From: Rheum nobile
Taxonomy: Eukaryota; Streptophyta; Magnoliopsida; Caryophyllales; Polygonaceae
NCBI GenBank assembly: GCA_027886185.1
Contig: WOAB01000568.1
Coordinates: 12,718,501-12,782,500, forward strand
DNA length: 64,000 bases
Direction of reading: 5' to 3'
This document shows, one piece after another, positions 33,601 through 44,083 of this stretch; position 1 is the stretch's first letter; every line of letters starts with the position of its first letter. The translations under genes and the position numbers were made by a program. Under the pieces are notes generated by a model that did not search any database, was not told the DNA's origin, and saw only the letters and a program-made list of their open reading frames with translations.

Positions 33601-34993
33601 ATATTTTCCTCACTTTGATATTTTGAGTGCATCTTTGGGGTCCATGCCAAGCTATGTTTGGTGAAGTTTGCATTGAGCGAGGTTTTGTTTAGGAACTTGG
33701 CAATGGTCTTGATGTCAAATTCTGGAATGATAAATGGCTACCCCATCCTCACTCTTTCAGCTTTATTTTTCCTCCTATTCAACTTCAGTCTGACATTTTT
33801 ATTGTTGACTTCTATGATTGGAAATGGGGAGAACTGCATTCCAGACTTGTTGATTATGATCTTTAACCTCTCCATGATCTTCATCTGATCTCGCCACATA
33901 CTCCAAGTACTAGAAGATGGTTTTATTCCAAAGATGGTGAATTTACTGTCAAATATGCTTATAGAGTTATAATGAAATTTTGGAACCAGTGTGAGTCTTA
34001 TAATGTTAAATCTAGAATGGATTTTGCAGCCTTGTAGAAGAGAGTTTGGAAACTTAACTTTATTCCTAAGGTGAAGAATTTTCCATGGAGAGCTCTTAAA
34101 GGTTTCATCCCTTGCTTGCAGATTTTGAAATTCAGGAAAATTGTCTCATTTGGTATGTGTTCTTTATGTTGTAAGAAGTCTGAATTTGTGCTTCATGTTC
34201 TGCTTGGCTGCTCTTTTGAAGAAAAAAATGGAGTTTATTCCCTTAACTTTATGCTCTCGTTGATCATACACCAATCTTTATTTGGGATTGGTGATCCTTT
34301 GTGGTTGCTTTATTCTCTAAAGTTGATCAAGACCTTTGGGCAACCTGCATTTGGATTCTTTAGACTAACAGATTTAAGAGGATCTTTGAATATTCTGATG
34401 CTAGTCCTCAGCGGTTGTACCAGCAAGTTTCCTCAAAATTTCTTTCTCCACAAACATCATCATCTTCTTTACCTGCTCTTTCACAGGTCAACTGTAATGT
34501 TATGCTTTTCTCAAGCTCTTCTGCATGCTATCTTGCTTGTGATGCTAGTTGCTCCTCAAATGGTAAGCATGCTTTTGACTTTGCTTTGTATCATCCTAAT
34601 GGCTCTTTGATTGTGCTAGGAATTAAATTCCCAAAACCTTGACCTCTCATTGAATCTTTAGAGGAACAAACTGTCATTTTGGGTTTGAAGACTACTTCAT
34701 AGTTTGGTATCTCAAATGTCCTTGTCGATTTTGACTGCAAGAAGCTGGTGGACCTCTGTGGCTCCTCTGTTGTTCATAGAACAAAATTTGGTTTGCTAGT
34801 TTTGTATATCAAACAATTATTAGCCTCTTTCACTTTCGGTTCTTTAGTTTTCATTCCTAGGGATAGGAACACTTTTGCTCATGTTGTTGCAAAACATGGT
34901 TTGTCCTTGCCTTTCATGGCAATGGTATTCTACTCTCATGTCTCTCAAATGCCTTCCTCTTTGGCATGTAATATGTTCTCTCTTAACAGTTAA
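30641..34993 (+). pseudogene. LINE ORF2 (reverse transcriptase and RNase H), endonuclease deleted
   Basis: ORF1 runs straight into ELFCGDRNTKYFHAK (30648-30692), the region before RT, so the whole AP-endonuclease domain and the ORF1/ORF2 junction are gone. The RT part includes FISLIPKTDHP, PISLCNIAYK, RPNQSAFISGQSVTDN (to 31270), then resumes at 32662 with AIKLDMPKAFDRVEW, LRQGDPLSPY (32838), FFTDDCIIF (32980-33006, where a YADD-like box is expected) and YLGLPTVLG. A zf-RVT-like region lies at about 34060-34240. A plant-type RNase H domain ends the ORF (CDASCSSNG, VDFDCKKLVD, PRDRNTFAH, to 34993). Many stops and frameshifts. Confidence 0.85.
31334..32661 (+). mobile_element. 1,328-bp solo LTR (Athila-like gypsy) inside the LINE
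   Basis: GCCATT occurs at 31328-31333 and 32662-32667. The insert begins TGGATGG and ends GTTATCA, that is TG...CA. Near its end CTCCTTGTGGATTCGACCC (32572-32590) matches the 3' part of Athila-type LTRs as I know them. A 6-bp duplication is one more than usual, so the edge could be off by a base. Removing it puts the LINE RT motif back in register (AIKLDM). It also contains GCGGCGACCGCCGC at about 31679. Confidence 0.8.
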
Positions 34994-35021
34994 TGAAATC
35001 TCAAATTTTCCATCAAAAAAA

Positions 35022-35986
35022 GAATATATATATATATAAAAATATGAATTTTAGGATTATCTATCTTACATAAAACAACTAACAAGGAGGTTGTTGTTTG
35101 AACAATTGAATGTATATATTATACAATATACATTTTAGGATTATATATCTTAGATTAAACAAGGAGGTTGTCGTACTTTGCATTGTAGAAAACTGATAGT
35201 TGCACTATTATTGTGTCTTTTTTTATTTATTTATGCGCTATACTATAGTGTTTAGTTACTCGGTGTATTCATTTTTTTAGCTCTATCAGGTAGCGTTCAA
35301 GAATAGGGTTTAGAAAAATCAATTTCTTTAGACCATTTTTCGGGTTTGAATGTTGCCCGGTTTGAACTTGAACGCTACTATGCAGCTCGTAAAAAGTTAG
35401 TGTTATAGTAACATGTGAAAAGTTATTGTTTACTTGTTATACGCTATGCAGCAGCGTTTAAGTTCAAACGGTATAAATGTGTTGAATTCCTTTGAGTTTT
35501 GATTCTAATAAACTTCCAACTAACATGTTTGTTGAGCGTTTCATGAAATATAAGTATGTCACAAGAAACAGTTTTAATGACACTTTGTAAATTGAGAGGG
35601 AACATGAAGTCCGCATGGAGGAATGTGACCACTAAAGGAACAATGGCTTTGATTCTGTGATGGAGGCATTGATCAAAAGGATTGTTGTCAATGTGGTTAA
35701 GACTTGGGAAGGATGAAAATCGTAATCATGGTCAATTTGGTTAAGAGTGGAGAGAGAGAGAAGAATCTGTGTTATCTGTTGTTTGTATTTTAGGTTAGAG
35801 TTTCCGTTAAAATAACGGTTGTATAAGATGAAACTTTTAGGATATGGGAGATTATTTTCTTGCTGGGAAAGGAGGAAATTTTTTTCATTTTGTGCTAGGG
35901 TTTCTGGGAGATGACTTTTTAAAATGTATGGGATTCTCATTTAGAGGGTAATGACGTTGAACTTAAGCATCGGTGCAAGTTGCGAG
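35022..35986. other. Unassigned; probably includes the left part of a copia LTR
   Basis: Contains a direct repeat (ATTTTAGGATTAT.TATCTTA, about 35047 and 35131) and an inverted repeat (GGTTTGAACTTGAACGCTAC at about 35358 against GCGTTTAAGTTCAAACGG at about 35453). The last part should belong to the copia 5' LTR that continues at 45977, because the gypsy element lies between; the LTR's own left end was not found. Confidence 0.4.
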
Positions 35987-36537
35987 TGTAATAATCCTCA
36001 TTTTATTATAGAAGGGTCAGGTGATAGAAGGTATGTCTGGTGAAAGAAAGTTATAGAATTCTCATAGGTAGTGAATAGTCTAAATTACGGGTAACCTGAC
36101 GTTAACTGTAATTCAAACCAACTTATGAATTTTAACTTAGAAATGCCTGAACCAATTTACAAAGTGTTATATAGGTTAGGTATGGTTAAACTTATACAGT
36201 TTGGTTAGCTTAGTATAAGGTAGCATCTCCGAGTTGTTACCAGTCAAGTTTCGGGGTCGAAACTTTTCTTTAGGGGGTAATGATGTAATACCCCTCATTT
36301 TTTAGTAAGGATAATTGGGTATTTTCCCAAACCCTCGTCAATTATTCGGGACTCGTTAGGCGAAGTTCGGATTTTCTGTATCATGTATGATCTCTGTAAT
36401 ATTTCCCTGAGTGGTATAAAATACATTCGACGTATTTTCGGGGCTTAGAATATTTGTTTGGGTACAAATATATAATTTCCGGGGTTTAAACACATGCCAA
36501 ACCTTTCCCCGGGCAAAAAGACGCGAAAATGCCTCTG

Positions 36538-36577
36538 CCGCGACCGTGGAAGAATTTCCGCGACCGCGGAAAAATAG
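36538..36577 (+). repeat. 20-bp hairpin repeat, 2 copies (5' LTR)
   Basis: Unit CCGCGACCGCGGAAGAATTT; across the unit joint TTCCGCG-AC-CGCGGAA forms 7-bp arms. The first copy has CCGTGG. More isolated CGCGACCGCG sites lie at 36607-36620 and 36957-36990. Confidence 0.9.
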
Positions 36578-36723
36578 CTCCCGGAGGAGCTGGGCATTGG
36601 AATTTTCCGCGACCGCGGAAATGTGCAGAATGTGCAGGCAGGCATGCGTGCCGCGTGTTCTTCGTCGTCGTCGATCTTTTGAGCCACCGTCGATTTGGGC
36701 GGGGGCTGCTCTCCTCATTTGGC

Positions 36724-36730
36724 TATAAAT
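36724..36730 (+). promoter_or_regulatory. TATA box of the 5' LTR
   Basis: TTTGGCTATAAATGGAGG context, shared with the 3' LTR and the solo LTR at 24-27 kb. Transcription would start about 30 bp downstream. Confidence 0.7.
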
Positions 36731-38604
36731 GGAGGCCAAGTTGGAGGGTTTTTGGACACCCAACTCAGATCTCCTCTCTTCTCTCTCGTTTTTCCTTCGT
36801 TCGCCGGAATCTTTGAGGTGTCGTCGGAGGTTGCAGCGGCCGTAGGGTGGTGCCTTGGAGGCGCAAGGAGGATAGGAGTGGAAGCCCCATCGTCTCGAGC
36901 CCCCTCGCGTCGCCGCCGGTGAGTTCTCTTCCGATATGTGGTCGCCGAGTTCATGGCCGCGACCGCGGACATGAACTGCCGCGACCGCGACAATGACACT
37001 CAGGCCGCGACGCGGACGCTGTCCTCAACGCCCGCGGACGCCATGTCCTCGACGCCCGCGACCGTGGATCGCCTTGGCAATCGTGATCGTGGCCTTGGAC
37101 GATCCGGTCTCGGGAGGGACTTTCGTTCTTTCGATTTCGTTCGTTCTTTCTTAGATTCATATCATTTTATTGTCGAATCTAACCTAGGGTTTCGTTATGG
37201 GTCGTTGTCGTAGGAATCTGTAATCCGACTTCCGTTCCCGTTCCGGACCCAGAAACCCGTCGTCGTTCAATCGTTCGTCTAGACTAAGGCAAGTGGCGGT
37301 TCGCTCTTGCTTATCATTCCATGTTTCCGTTAATTATCAATTATTTCGAATTGTTAATTAAATTGGGATGAATTGTTGTTTTCGTTTGGGAACAGATTTT
37401 TATAAACAATATGATTTAAAATGTGATATTATAATAGGTTGTATATATTGCTAGAAACAACGCTATTATATCTGTTATTACCATGATGGTATTGGTGTGG
37501 ATTTTATGTGTGAACTTATACATTATAGTTAGAACGAGTATTCGTAGGAACGCTATGTACCTTACGAGGTCTAGTCGTTTCTTTATAACTGGTATTAGGA
37601 GGATTTTTCCCTAATACTCTCTTTGGTCATGACTATACCCTTACTCAGGATAGGTGCACACAGCTGGTGCCGCCATTCGGAATTTATTCCCTCTGATATT
37701 TCTCATGATGAGATGATATATCTTAAAAGCTTATAACGTAAATATGCGTTTTGGAATTAAATAAGATAAGTGTGATTATGCACATAATTAATATACCCTC
37801 GGGCGAGGAGTACAACGTGGAAACTGCCCGGACTTCGATTAGAGTAAGTCCTCCTTCCAAATCTGAATTTGCATTGTGCGGTGAGGTTGGTCGTGGACCC
37901 AAATGGTCAAGTCTTTTTAAACGCTTGTGTGAAATTATAACGTTCCCAAACATTTGTCATACTTTCCCGTAAGACTCAATCTTTTGGAGTCCTCTCTTCA
38001 TACGTTTCCCATAAGGCTCATTTCCTTTTTAGTGCATGTCTAAACTTTAATCATTCCGTGAAAGTTTTGGGTTATATATCGTTCCTTCGGTTGTTATTCG
38101 AGGGACAATGATAGTAAACGGTTACGATCACTAGAACCATCTGTTTTCACCCTTGCATAGTCTTTCATTAGACTAACCAACCGGGTTTTATTCCTTGCAT
38201 GGTTGGCTGGTGTCATCCGTCCTATACGGCACATCAGTGGTTGGTTCCCGAAGACTTGAAGTAACCAATTGGATAAGAGACTTGCAGTTGAAGGTTCAAG
38301 TGTTAGTGTTTTAAGATTGTCAAATATTATTGTAATATATTCTTATCACTAAGTCATGTAATTTATAAGTCTTCCGCTGAAATTTCACTCTGTTGTAAAA
38401 ATACTTCTCTCGTTTGATGAGAGATCTTTTAATATAAATGGTTGAGTTTCATTTAAAAATGTCTTCCGCTGTTTAATCTTTCGTTATTTAACATGTTTAA
38501 TTAAGATTAATTGTTCCGATTAAAGCCTTGGGTGACATCGGACATCAATGTCTGAGGTCACTGGCGTGTGGCACTACCGACGTAAGTCGGGGGTGTTAAA
38601 ATTT

Positions 38605-38616
38605 TTGTATCAGAGC
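38605..38616 (+). promoter_or_regulatory. Primer-binding site (initiator tRNA-Met type)
   Basis: TTGTATCAGAGC, five bases after the 5' LTR; differs by one base from TGGTATCAGAGC, the usual plant site complementary to the 3' end of initiator tRNA-Met. Confidence 0.75.
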
Positions 38617-39248
38617 AAAGGTTTTAAAATTCTTGGCCTATTCTTAGGTTTGAGAATTTTCGAAAAATAATTTCGAAACTATTTTTAACCTGTTTTCTAT
38701 TAAAAAGAATTTTGTGGATTTAACTGTTGGACTTAAAAGTTTTATTTACTCCTTGGAATTTAAAATAATGATTTAGCTATTTGAACTTCAAAAGCTATTT
38801 ATAATTGATTTATAAAATGTCGTGTTATAAGCGATTAAATTAGTTTCTCAACCATAAATTAACTTTATGGTTGAGAAACTAACTTTATAATAATTATTTT
38901 TATATAAAAGGGTTAGTAGTATAAAGTATGAAGTTTGAAAGTATGAAGTTTTATAATGAGTGGTTTTCAAACTTCTGCAAGATTCAAGTTGTTACTCATT
39001 CCTTAGATCCATTCTTAAGAATATCGTTCCTCCTTAGGTTAATGTCATTTAAAGGTTGACATTTCTCCTAGAGTCCCCATTTTCAAGAAAAGAGATGAAG
39101 GTCGTTCTGCAGTTAATGGTGGTGGGCCAGTCAGACTGATATAGAGTTATTAGTTTGGACCCTTATAAATCGTATCATAACGTGATTAACTCAGTGTCAT
39201 GTACAAGTTGGAAAGGTTCTAGACTAACGTTATGGTTCATCAACAGGT

Positions 39249-39947
39249 GATGGACACTCGATCCACCAACCAAGCAGCTAGCGAGAGTCCTAACAGCGAT
39301 TCTCGAATCGCATGGCTCATCAGGGACAAGTGGACCCCCAAGCTACAAGGGGAGTTCCACCTCCTGCCCCGATCACGCTAAATGTGACGACGACAGATAG
39401 TAGGGCTGGTGGTCGAAGTACTAACGGCCCAGGTGATACCGCAAGCCCAAGCGGCCCGCATACCTCAAGTCGCAGCTAGTGTGGAGGCACATATTAAGGC
39501 AAAGGGTAGGCAACAAAATCGCATGGCTCACTCGTTCAAGCAGTCGGCGTCGCCCACCAAGATCGAGGAGTCTGGTCGTATTAGGATCAAGACGACTCCG
39601 TCCGATTCCGCCAAGGGCTCAGGCTGGAATAGCGGCGGGATTCAATGCCACAACTGTGGTAAGGCTGGGCACAAGAGCCCTAGTTGGCAAAAGGAGAAGA
39701 GGGTATGTTACAGTTGTGGGAGGGAATGTCACATGAAGACATACTGTAGGCAGAAGAGCCTAAGGCCAACACAAGGATATCAGGCCTCAAAAGCTGACTT
39801 TAGGCAGAACTCAAGGGCGGAAATGTCTGCTCCGGAGCAATCTGTTGCTCGTGAAAAAGGCAAGGCGCCTATGGAATTTTCGGGTCAAGAGCAACAACTC
39901 TTTGTGATACATCACCCCGATGGGAGGGAAGCTTTGTGCAAGTGGTA
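39249..39947 (+). pseudogene. Shortened gag with two zinc knuckles
   Basis: A start-like MDTRSTNQAASESP at 39249 leads, after stops near 39380, into an open stretch (39409-39948). The open stretch carries two CCHC boxes: CHNCGKAGHKSPSW (about 39649-39690, last Cys replaced by Trp) and CYSCGRECHMKTYC (39709-39750, complete). The large capsid part of gag is absent between start and knuckles. After the knuckles the protein ends QEQQLFVIHHPDG without a protease motif (DTG/DSG). Role in the intact family: RNA packaging into virus-like particles. Confidence 0.75.
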
Positions 39948-39949
39948 GT

Positions 39950-42900
39950 ATTTTGTAAGGCTTTTTAGAATAAGGAGCGAAGACTCGTGTCGATAGTCTT
40001 CATAGTTTAGTAATATGTATATTCGACGTTCTATCAGTTGTTTTATGTAATGTTTCGAACAATAAAGAAGTGTTTCCTTGTTCCGGAAATTACTAAATTC
40101 GTTACTATTGCAAAATGTTCATTCATACGAGACTCCGTGAGTGCCAAAAAACAGTTATGTCACGTATGGATAAGGGCTGCCAAGACTCACAAAGGAGGAG
40201 TAACGTATGGAGCAGAGGCGTTCATTCCCTACATGGTTGACACTAGGGGCGACTCCATTACTGAATTACTAGATCCATTATTAGGAATCTCTCTTTGTTT
40301 TTGGAGTAATGTCACAACGGTATGACATTAATTACTCCCTTCGTTGAGCGGACGAGCGTTATCTCATAAGCTGAGTTTTCCAAAATTTCTTAGGGTGTAG
40401 GAACAAATGTGTGTGGTTAATGCTCTATGAGATTTAAGAACTAAATCTCATACGTGTACCCTGAACATTTGCTCTGGTAAAAGTATGTAGGGATGGACTA
40501 AGGCGAAGTCCAGAATGCCTAGTTATGAGGTCATGTTGTAGGCATTGATGTGGATAGATTGTTGAGAAGGGAATGAATGTATAAGAGGGATAGTTCATAG
40601 GGAACTCGTTTCCTCTATTACGACCTTGAGTAAGACTTTAGAGTCCAGAGTTATGGTTATGAGATTTATAAGTGGGTACGACCAGTGTAGGACCAATGGT
40701 TAAAACTTTTCGAAAAGCCGAGTGTACAAAGTCATAGGTATTATTTTGGAAGATCTATTCGAAGTTTCGTTTTGAGGCCCATCAGGAAATGATGTGATTA
40801 AGTCTTGGAGAGATAGTAAGTATCCGTAATGCAAAAAGGGGTTGCTTTAATTGGGATAGTAGATTGTGTGAGGAGTATAAGGATCTTAAGTTAGAAATAA
40901 GTTGTTTGAGACAGTTAAACAAACCTTTGGGATTTGAGTCAGGAAATGGGCGTATGGGCCAAACCTAATTGGGCCAAATGATTGAATTTGGTAAGTTGTA
41001 CTTTCAGGGAATAAAGAGTTATGATACTTGTAAGGTCACAAGGTTTGATATTTGGATTTTATGTGAGTTTGTCATTTAGAAGGCTTATGGTGCAATTCTT
41101 TGGAGAAGACTAAGTTGTGAAGTTACTGTGTTAGAAGGAGACCACTTAAATGGAAAGATTATAGTTTAAGGATAGGTTATGTTGATGATTCCGATAAATT
41201 AAAGGATTTAGTGGAGAGAATTGTCTATGTGCGCCTAAGGAGTAAGGTAGCAAGCGTTAATCGTATAAAGCTATTAAAGGATTTTGATAGAAGTGCCTGA
41301 TACGGTTGGTAATGAATCATTTATCAGGATGATACCTTAAGGAAATAGGAGTAATATCTCAAGGGATTTTGGTTATGGAAGTTGTAAGTGAGTATGTTCA
41401 TTGTGGACCAGAGGATTAGACTTTCGGAAAGGCTAAGGGTGTGAAGTCATATGTATTGTCTTGGAAGATTTATTTGAGGTTCGTTATGAGACTTTCTTAA
41501 GAGAAACGACATAAGGATTGGCGTAGAGTGATCAATGTCTGTTAATGCGATTTGATGTCACGTTTTTGGGGGGAAATCAAGTGATTGGTCACAATTGCGC
41601 TAATGGATTTATCACGGCATTGTTTTGAGGAAACTAAAGGTTTTGAGTTGGAAGTGAGCTTTAGGGCCAAACTTATTTGGGCCAAGGAACTGAATTAGTG
41701 AATTGTACGTTCAAGGGATATAGAGATATGATATCTGGAGATTTCCAAGGTATGATATGTGGATTGTTAGAGAGTGTGACATCTATAAGGCCGATGATAT
41801 AGCACTTTCTAGAAATTCAGTTGTGAACGATTGTTTTGGGAGGAAGTTCATTTAAAATTGAAGGTTATGGAGTAAGGACTAGGTTATTCGGAGGATATCG
41901 ATAGACAAAAGGATGTAGCATGGGAAATTGTCGTATGTGCGTTTAAGGAGTAAAGTAACGAATGTTACCCGTATATAGCCATTGAAGGATTTAGTACGTG
42001 AAGTGATTAATTGTGATGTCAAGGCATCGTTCATCAATATGGTATTTTTGAGTAAATAGAATTGAGGAACCTTAAAGGCTTAAGTTAGAAATTGAATAAT
42101 GGAATATGTTAGGGCAATCTTGGATAAATGGTAAATATCCGTAAAGCAAAAGGGTGCTCGATTTGGGATAATAAATCATATGAGGACAACTGGTTACTTA
42201 AGAATTTTTGGGTGAATAGCAAACTCGACCGTTAAGAGTTTGTTGCGGTTTAGAGGTCAATAATGTGGTATGAAGTAAGTATGTGGATGATATCAAGTGG
42301 ACTTGAGGAAAAGGTGACCTACGTCTATTAAGGTGATCGTATGACGCATTGAGGTAAAACGAGAGTATAATCCTATGGAGAGGATTAGTAAATCATGTTG
42401 AGGTAATCAGACATAGGTTGTGGTGTGAGTAATTGTGGGATCACAGGAGTGAAGATTTTGAGTTAAAGATATGGCACAAGGGCCAAATGTGAATAAGGTA
42501 ACCAATATAATAGGTGAACCGTGTATGTAAGGAGTAAGGTCTATATGACAAGAGAGGTACTAAGTTTTGGTATAGTTGAATTCTACGTATATACTCAAGG
42601 ATCGGATTGTCGAAAGGAAGTTAGTAGAAAGATGTTGTACTCTTCTATGTAAGGACATTAAGGCCTTTAGGAGGAAAAGGGCATAACAACAAGGATATAT
42701 TGGAGATTATAATGGATACTCTGAGCGAGACAATGGTAATCTTGTGAATGATCACATCTGTTCTAGCAAGAGTAAGGAATGTAGGCAGTATGTTGTAAGT
42801 GGAATCATGATCGAGTAAATAGTTCGATTTTTGGTGGTATAGGTTTCGGAAATCAAATTTATTCAAGGATATCGACTTAAGGAAGATAAGGTACATACTT

Positions 42901-43224
42901 TAGGAGAAGTTTAGAGAAAGGTGAAAGAGAAATATGTATAATCTCATGCTTAAGGTATAGCGAGACTAGTGCGATGATTTTAGGAGACAATTATCCTAAG
43001 ATAATTATGACTTTAAGGATGGTCACGAGTTAGTACAAGAATAGTACGTGGAAGTAGGCTATGCGAGATAGTGGTATGGTTGAGGAAACAGATCGTTTTC
43101 CAGGAGCAAGTACTTGATGCAATGATTAAGGAAGTTAAGATCAGGTAGTGAGATTATGGTGAAACAGGTCCCATTAGTTAGCACTGCTAGTTTCGGGGTC
43201 AAAACTATTTTAAGGAGGTAGTAA
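39950..43224 (+). other. Non-coding internal region with diverged 0.7-kb tandem repeats
   Basis: No open frame of note in a purine-rich, stop-dense strand. A segment of about 710 bp is repeated: GTCATAGGTATTATTTTGGA (about 40731) against GTCATATGTATTGTCTTGGA (about 41444), and AGTAAGGTAGCAAGCGTTA (41241) against AGTAAAGTAACGAATGTTA (41949). A third partial copy is seen from GTAAATATCCGTAAAGCAAA (42130), matching GTAAGTATCCGTAATGCAAA (about 40817). It ends at a polypurine tract AAGGAGGTAG (43213-43222) before the 3' LTR. A short GVTYGAEAFIP stretch near 40198-40230 may be an integrase relic. Confidence 0.6.
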
Positions 43225-43774
43225 TGTAATAATCCTCATTTTATCATAGAAAGGTCAGGTGATAGAAGGTATGTCTGGTGAAAGCAAGTTATAGAATTCT
43301 CATAGGTAGTGAATAGTCTAAATTACGGGTAACCTGACGTTAACTGTAATTCGAACCAACTTATGAATTTTAACTTAGAAATGCATGAACCAATTTACAA
43401 AGTGTTATATGGGTTAGGTATGGTTAAACTTATACAGTTTGGTTAGCTTAGTATAAGGTAGCATCTCCGAGTTGTTACCAGCCAAGTTTCGGGGTCGAAG
43501 CTTTTCTTTAGGGGGTAATGATGTAATACCCCTCATTTTTAGTAAGGGTAATTGGGTATTTTCCCAAACCCTCGTCAATTATTCGGGACACGTTAGGCGA
43601 AGTTTGGATTTTCTGTATCATGTATGATCTCTGTAATATTTCCCTGAGTGGTATAAAATACATTCGACGTATTTTCGGGACTTAGAATATTTGTTTGGGT
43701 ACAAATATATAATTGTCGGGGTTTAAACCCATGCCAAACCTTTCCCCGGGCAAAAAGACGCGAAAATGCCTCTG

Positions 43775-43914
43775 CCGCGACCGCGGAAGAATTTCCGCGA
43801 CCGCGGAAGAATTTCCGCGACCGCGGAAGAATTTCCGCGACCGCGGAAGAATTTCCGCGACCGCGGAAGAATTTCCGCGACCGCGGAAGAATTTCCGCGA
43901 CCGCGGAAAAACAG
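43775..43914 (+). repeat. 20-bp hairpin repeat, 7 copies (3' LTR)
   Basis: Seven in-phase units of CCGCGACCGCGGAAGAATTT, nearly identical, where the 5' LTR has two. The ORFs that cross the array on both strands (repeated arginine/serine/phenylalanine peptides) are artefacts of the repeat. Confidence 0.95.
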
Positions 43915-44076
43915 CTCCCAGAGGAGCTGGGCATTGGAATTTTCTGCGACCGCGGAAGCATTTCCGCGACCGCGAAAATGTGCAGAATGTGCAGGCATGC
44001 GTGCCGCGTATTCTTCGTCGCCGTCTATCTTCTGAGCCACCGTTGATTTGGGCGGGGGCTGCTCTCCTCCTTTGGC

Positions 44077-44083
44077 TATAAAT
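44077..44083 (+). promoter_or_regulatory. TATA box of the 3' LTR
   Basis: TTTGGCTATAAATGGAGG context, identical to the 5' LTR copy. Confidence 0.7.

Larger units (their letters stand above)
29838..35021 (+). mobile_element. LINE with internal deletion, interrupted by a solo LTR
   Basis: Begins after a (TA)n run (29819-29836), ends with CCATCAAAAAAAG (poly-A at 35015-35021), and is followed by another (TA)n run (35024-35037). The two TA runs may be the target duplication, though simple repeats are weak evidence. Order: ORF1, a fused 5'-deleted ORF2 and RNase H. Without the 1.3-kb solo LTR it would be about 3.9 kb, shorter than usual for plant LINEs because the endonuclease domain is missing. 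Confidence 0.85.
35987..38600 (+). repeat. 5' LTR (2,614 bp), composite
   Basis: Begins TGTAATAATCCTCATTTT. At 36284 a second, homologous LTR start, TGTAATACCCCTCATTTT, is preceded by AGTTTCGGGGTCGAAAC and the purine tract TAGGGGGTAATGA, the same sequence type that precedes the 3' LTR at 43180-43224. The first 297 bp therefore look like an LTR start plus an internal-region tail added in front of a normal LTR. The end is GGGTGTTAAA, with C>A at 38599. Confidence 0.9.

Noticed and set aside
35632..35940. Minus-strand 102-codon ORF
   Set aside because: No recognisable family, lies in DNA probably belonging to a copia LTR.
40198..40325. Integrase relic in the gypsy interior (GVTYGAEAFIP)
   Set aside because: Too short and isolated; resembles the LAYGTEA.IP region but has no neighbouring integrase motif, so it is only mentioned, not called.
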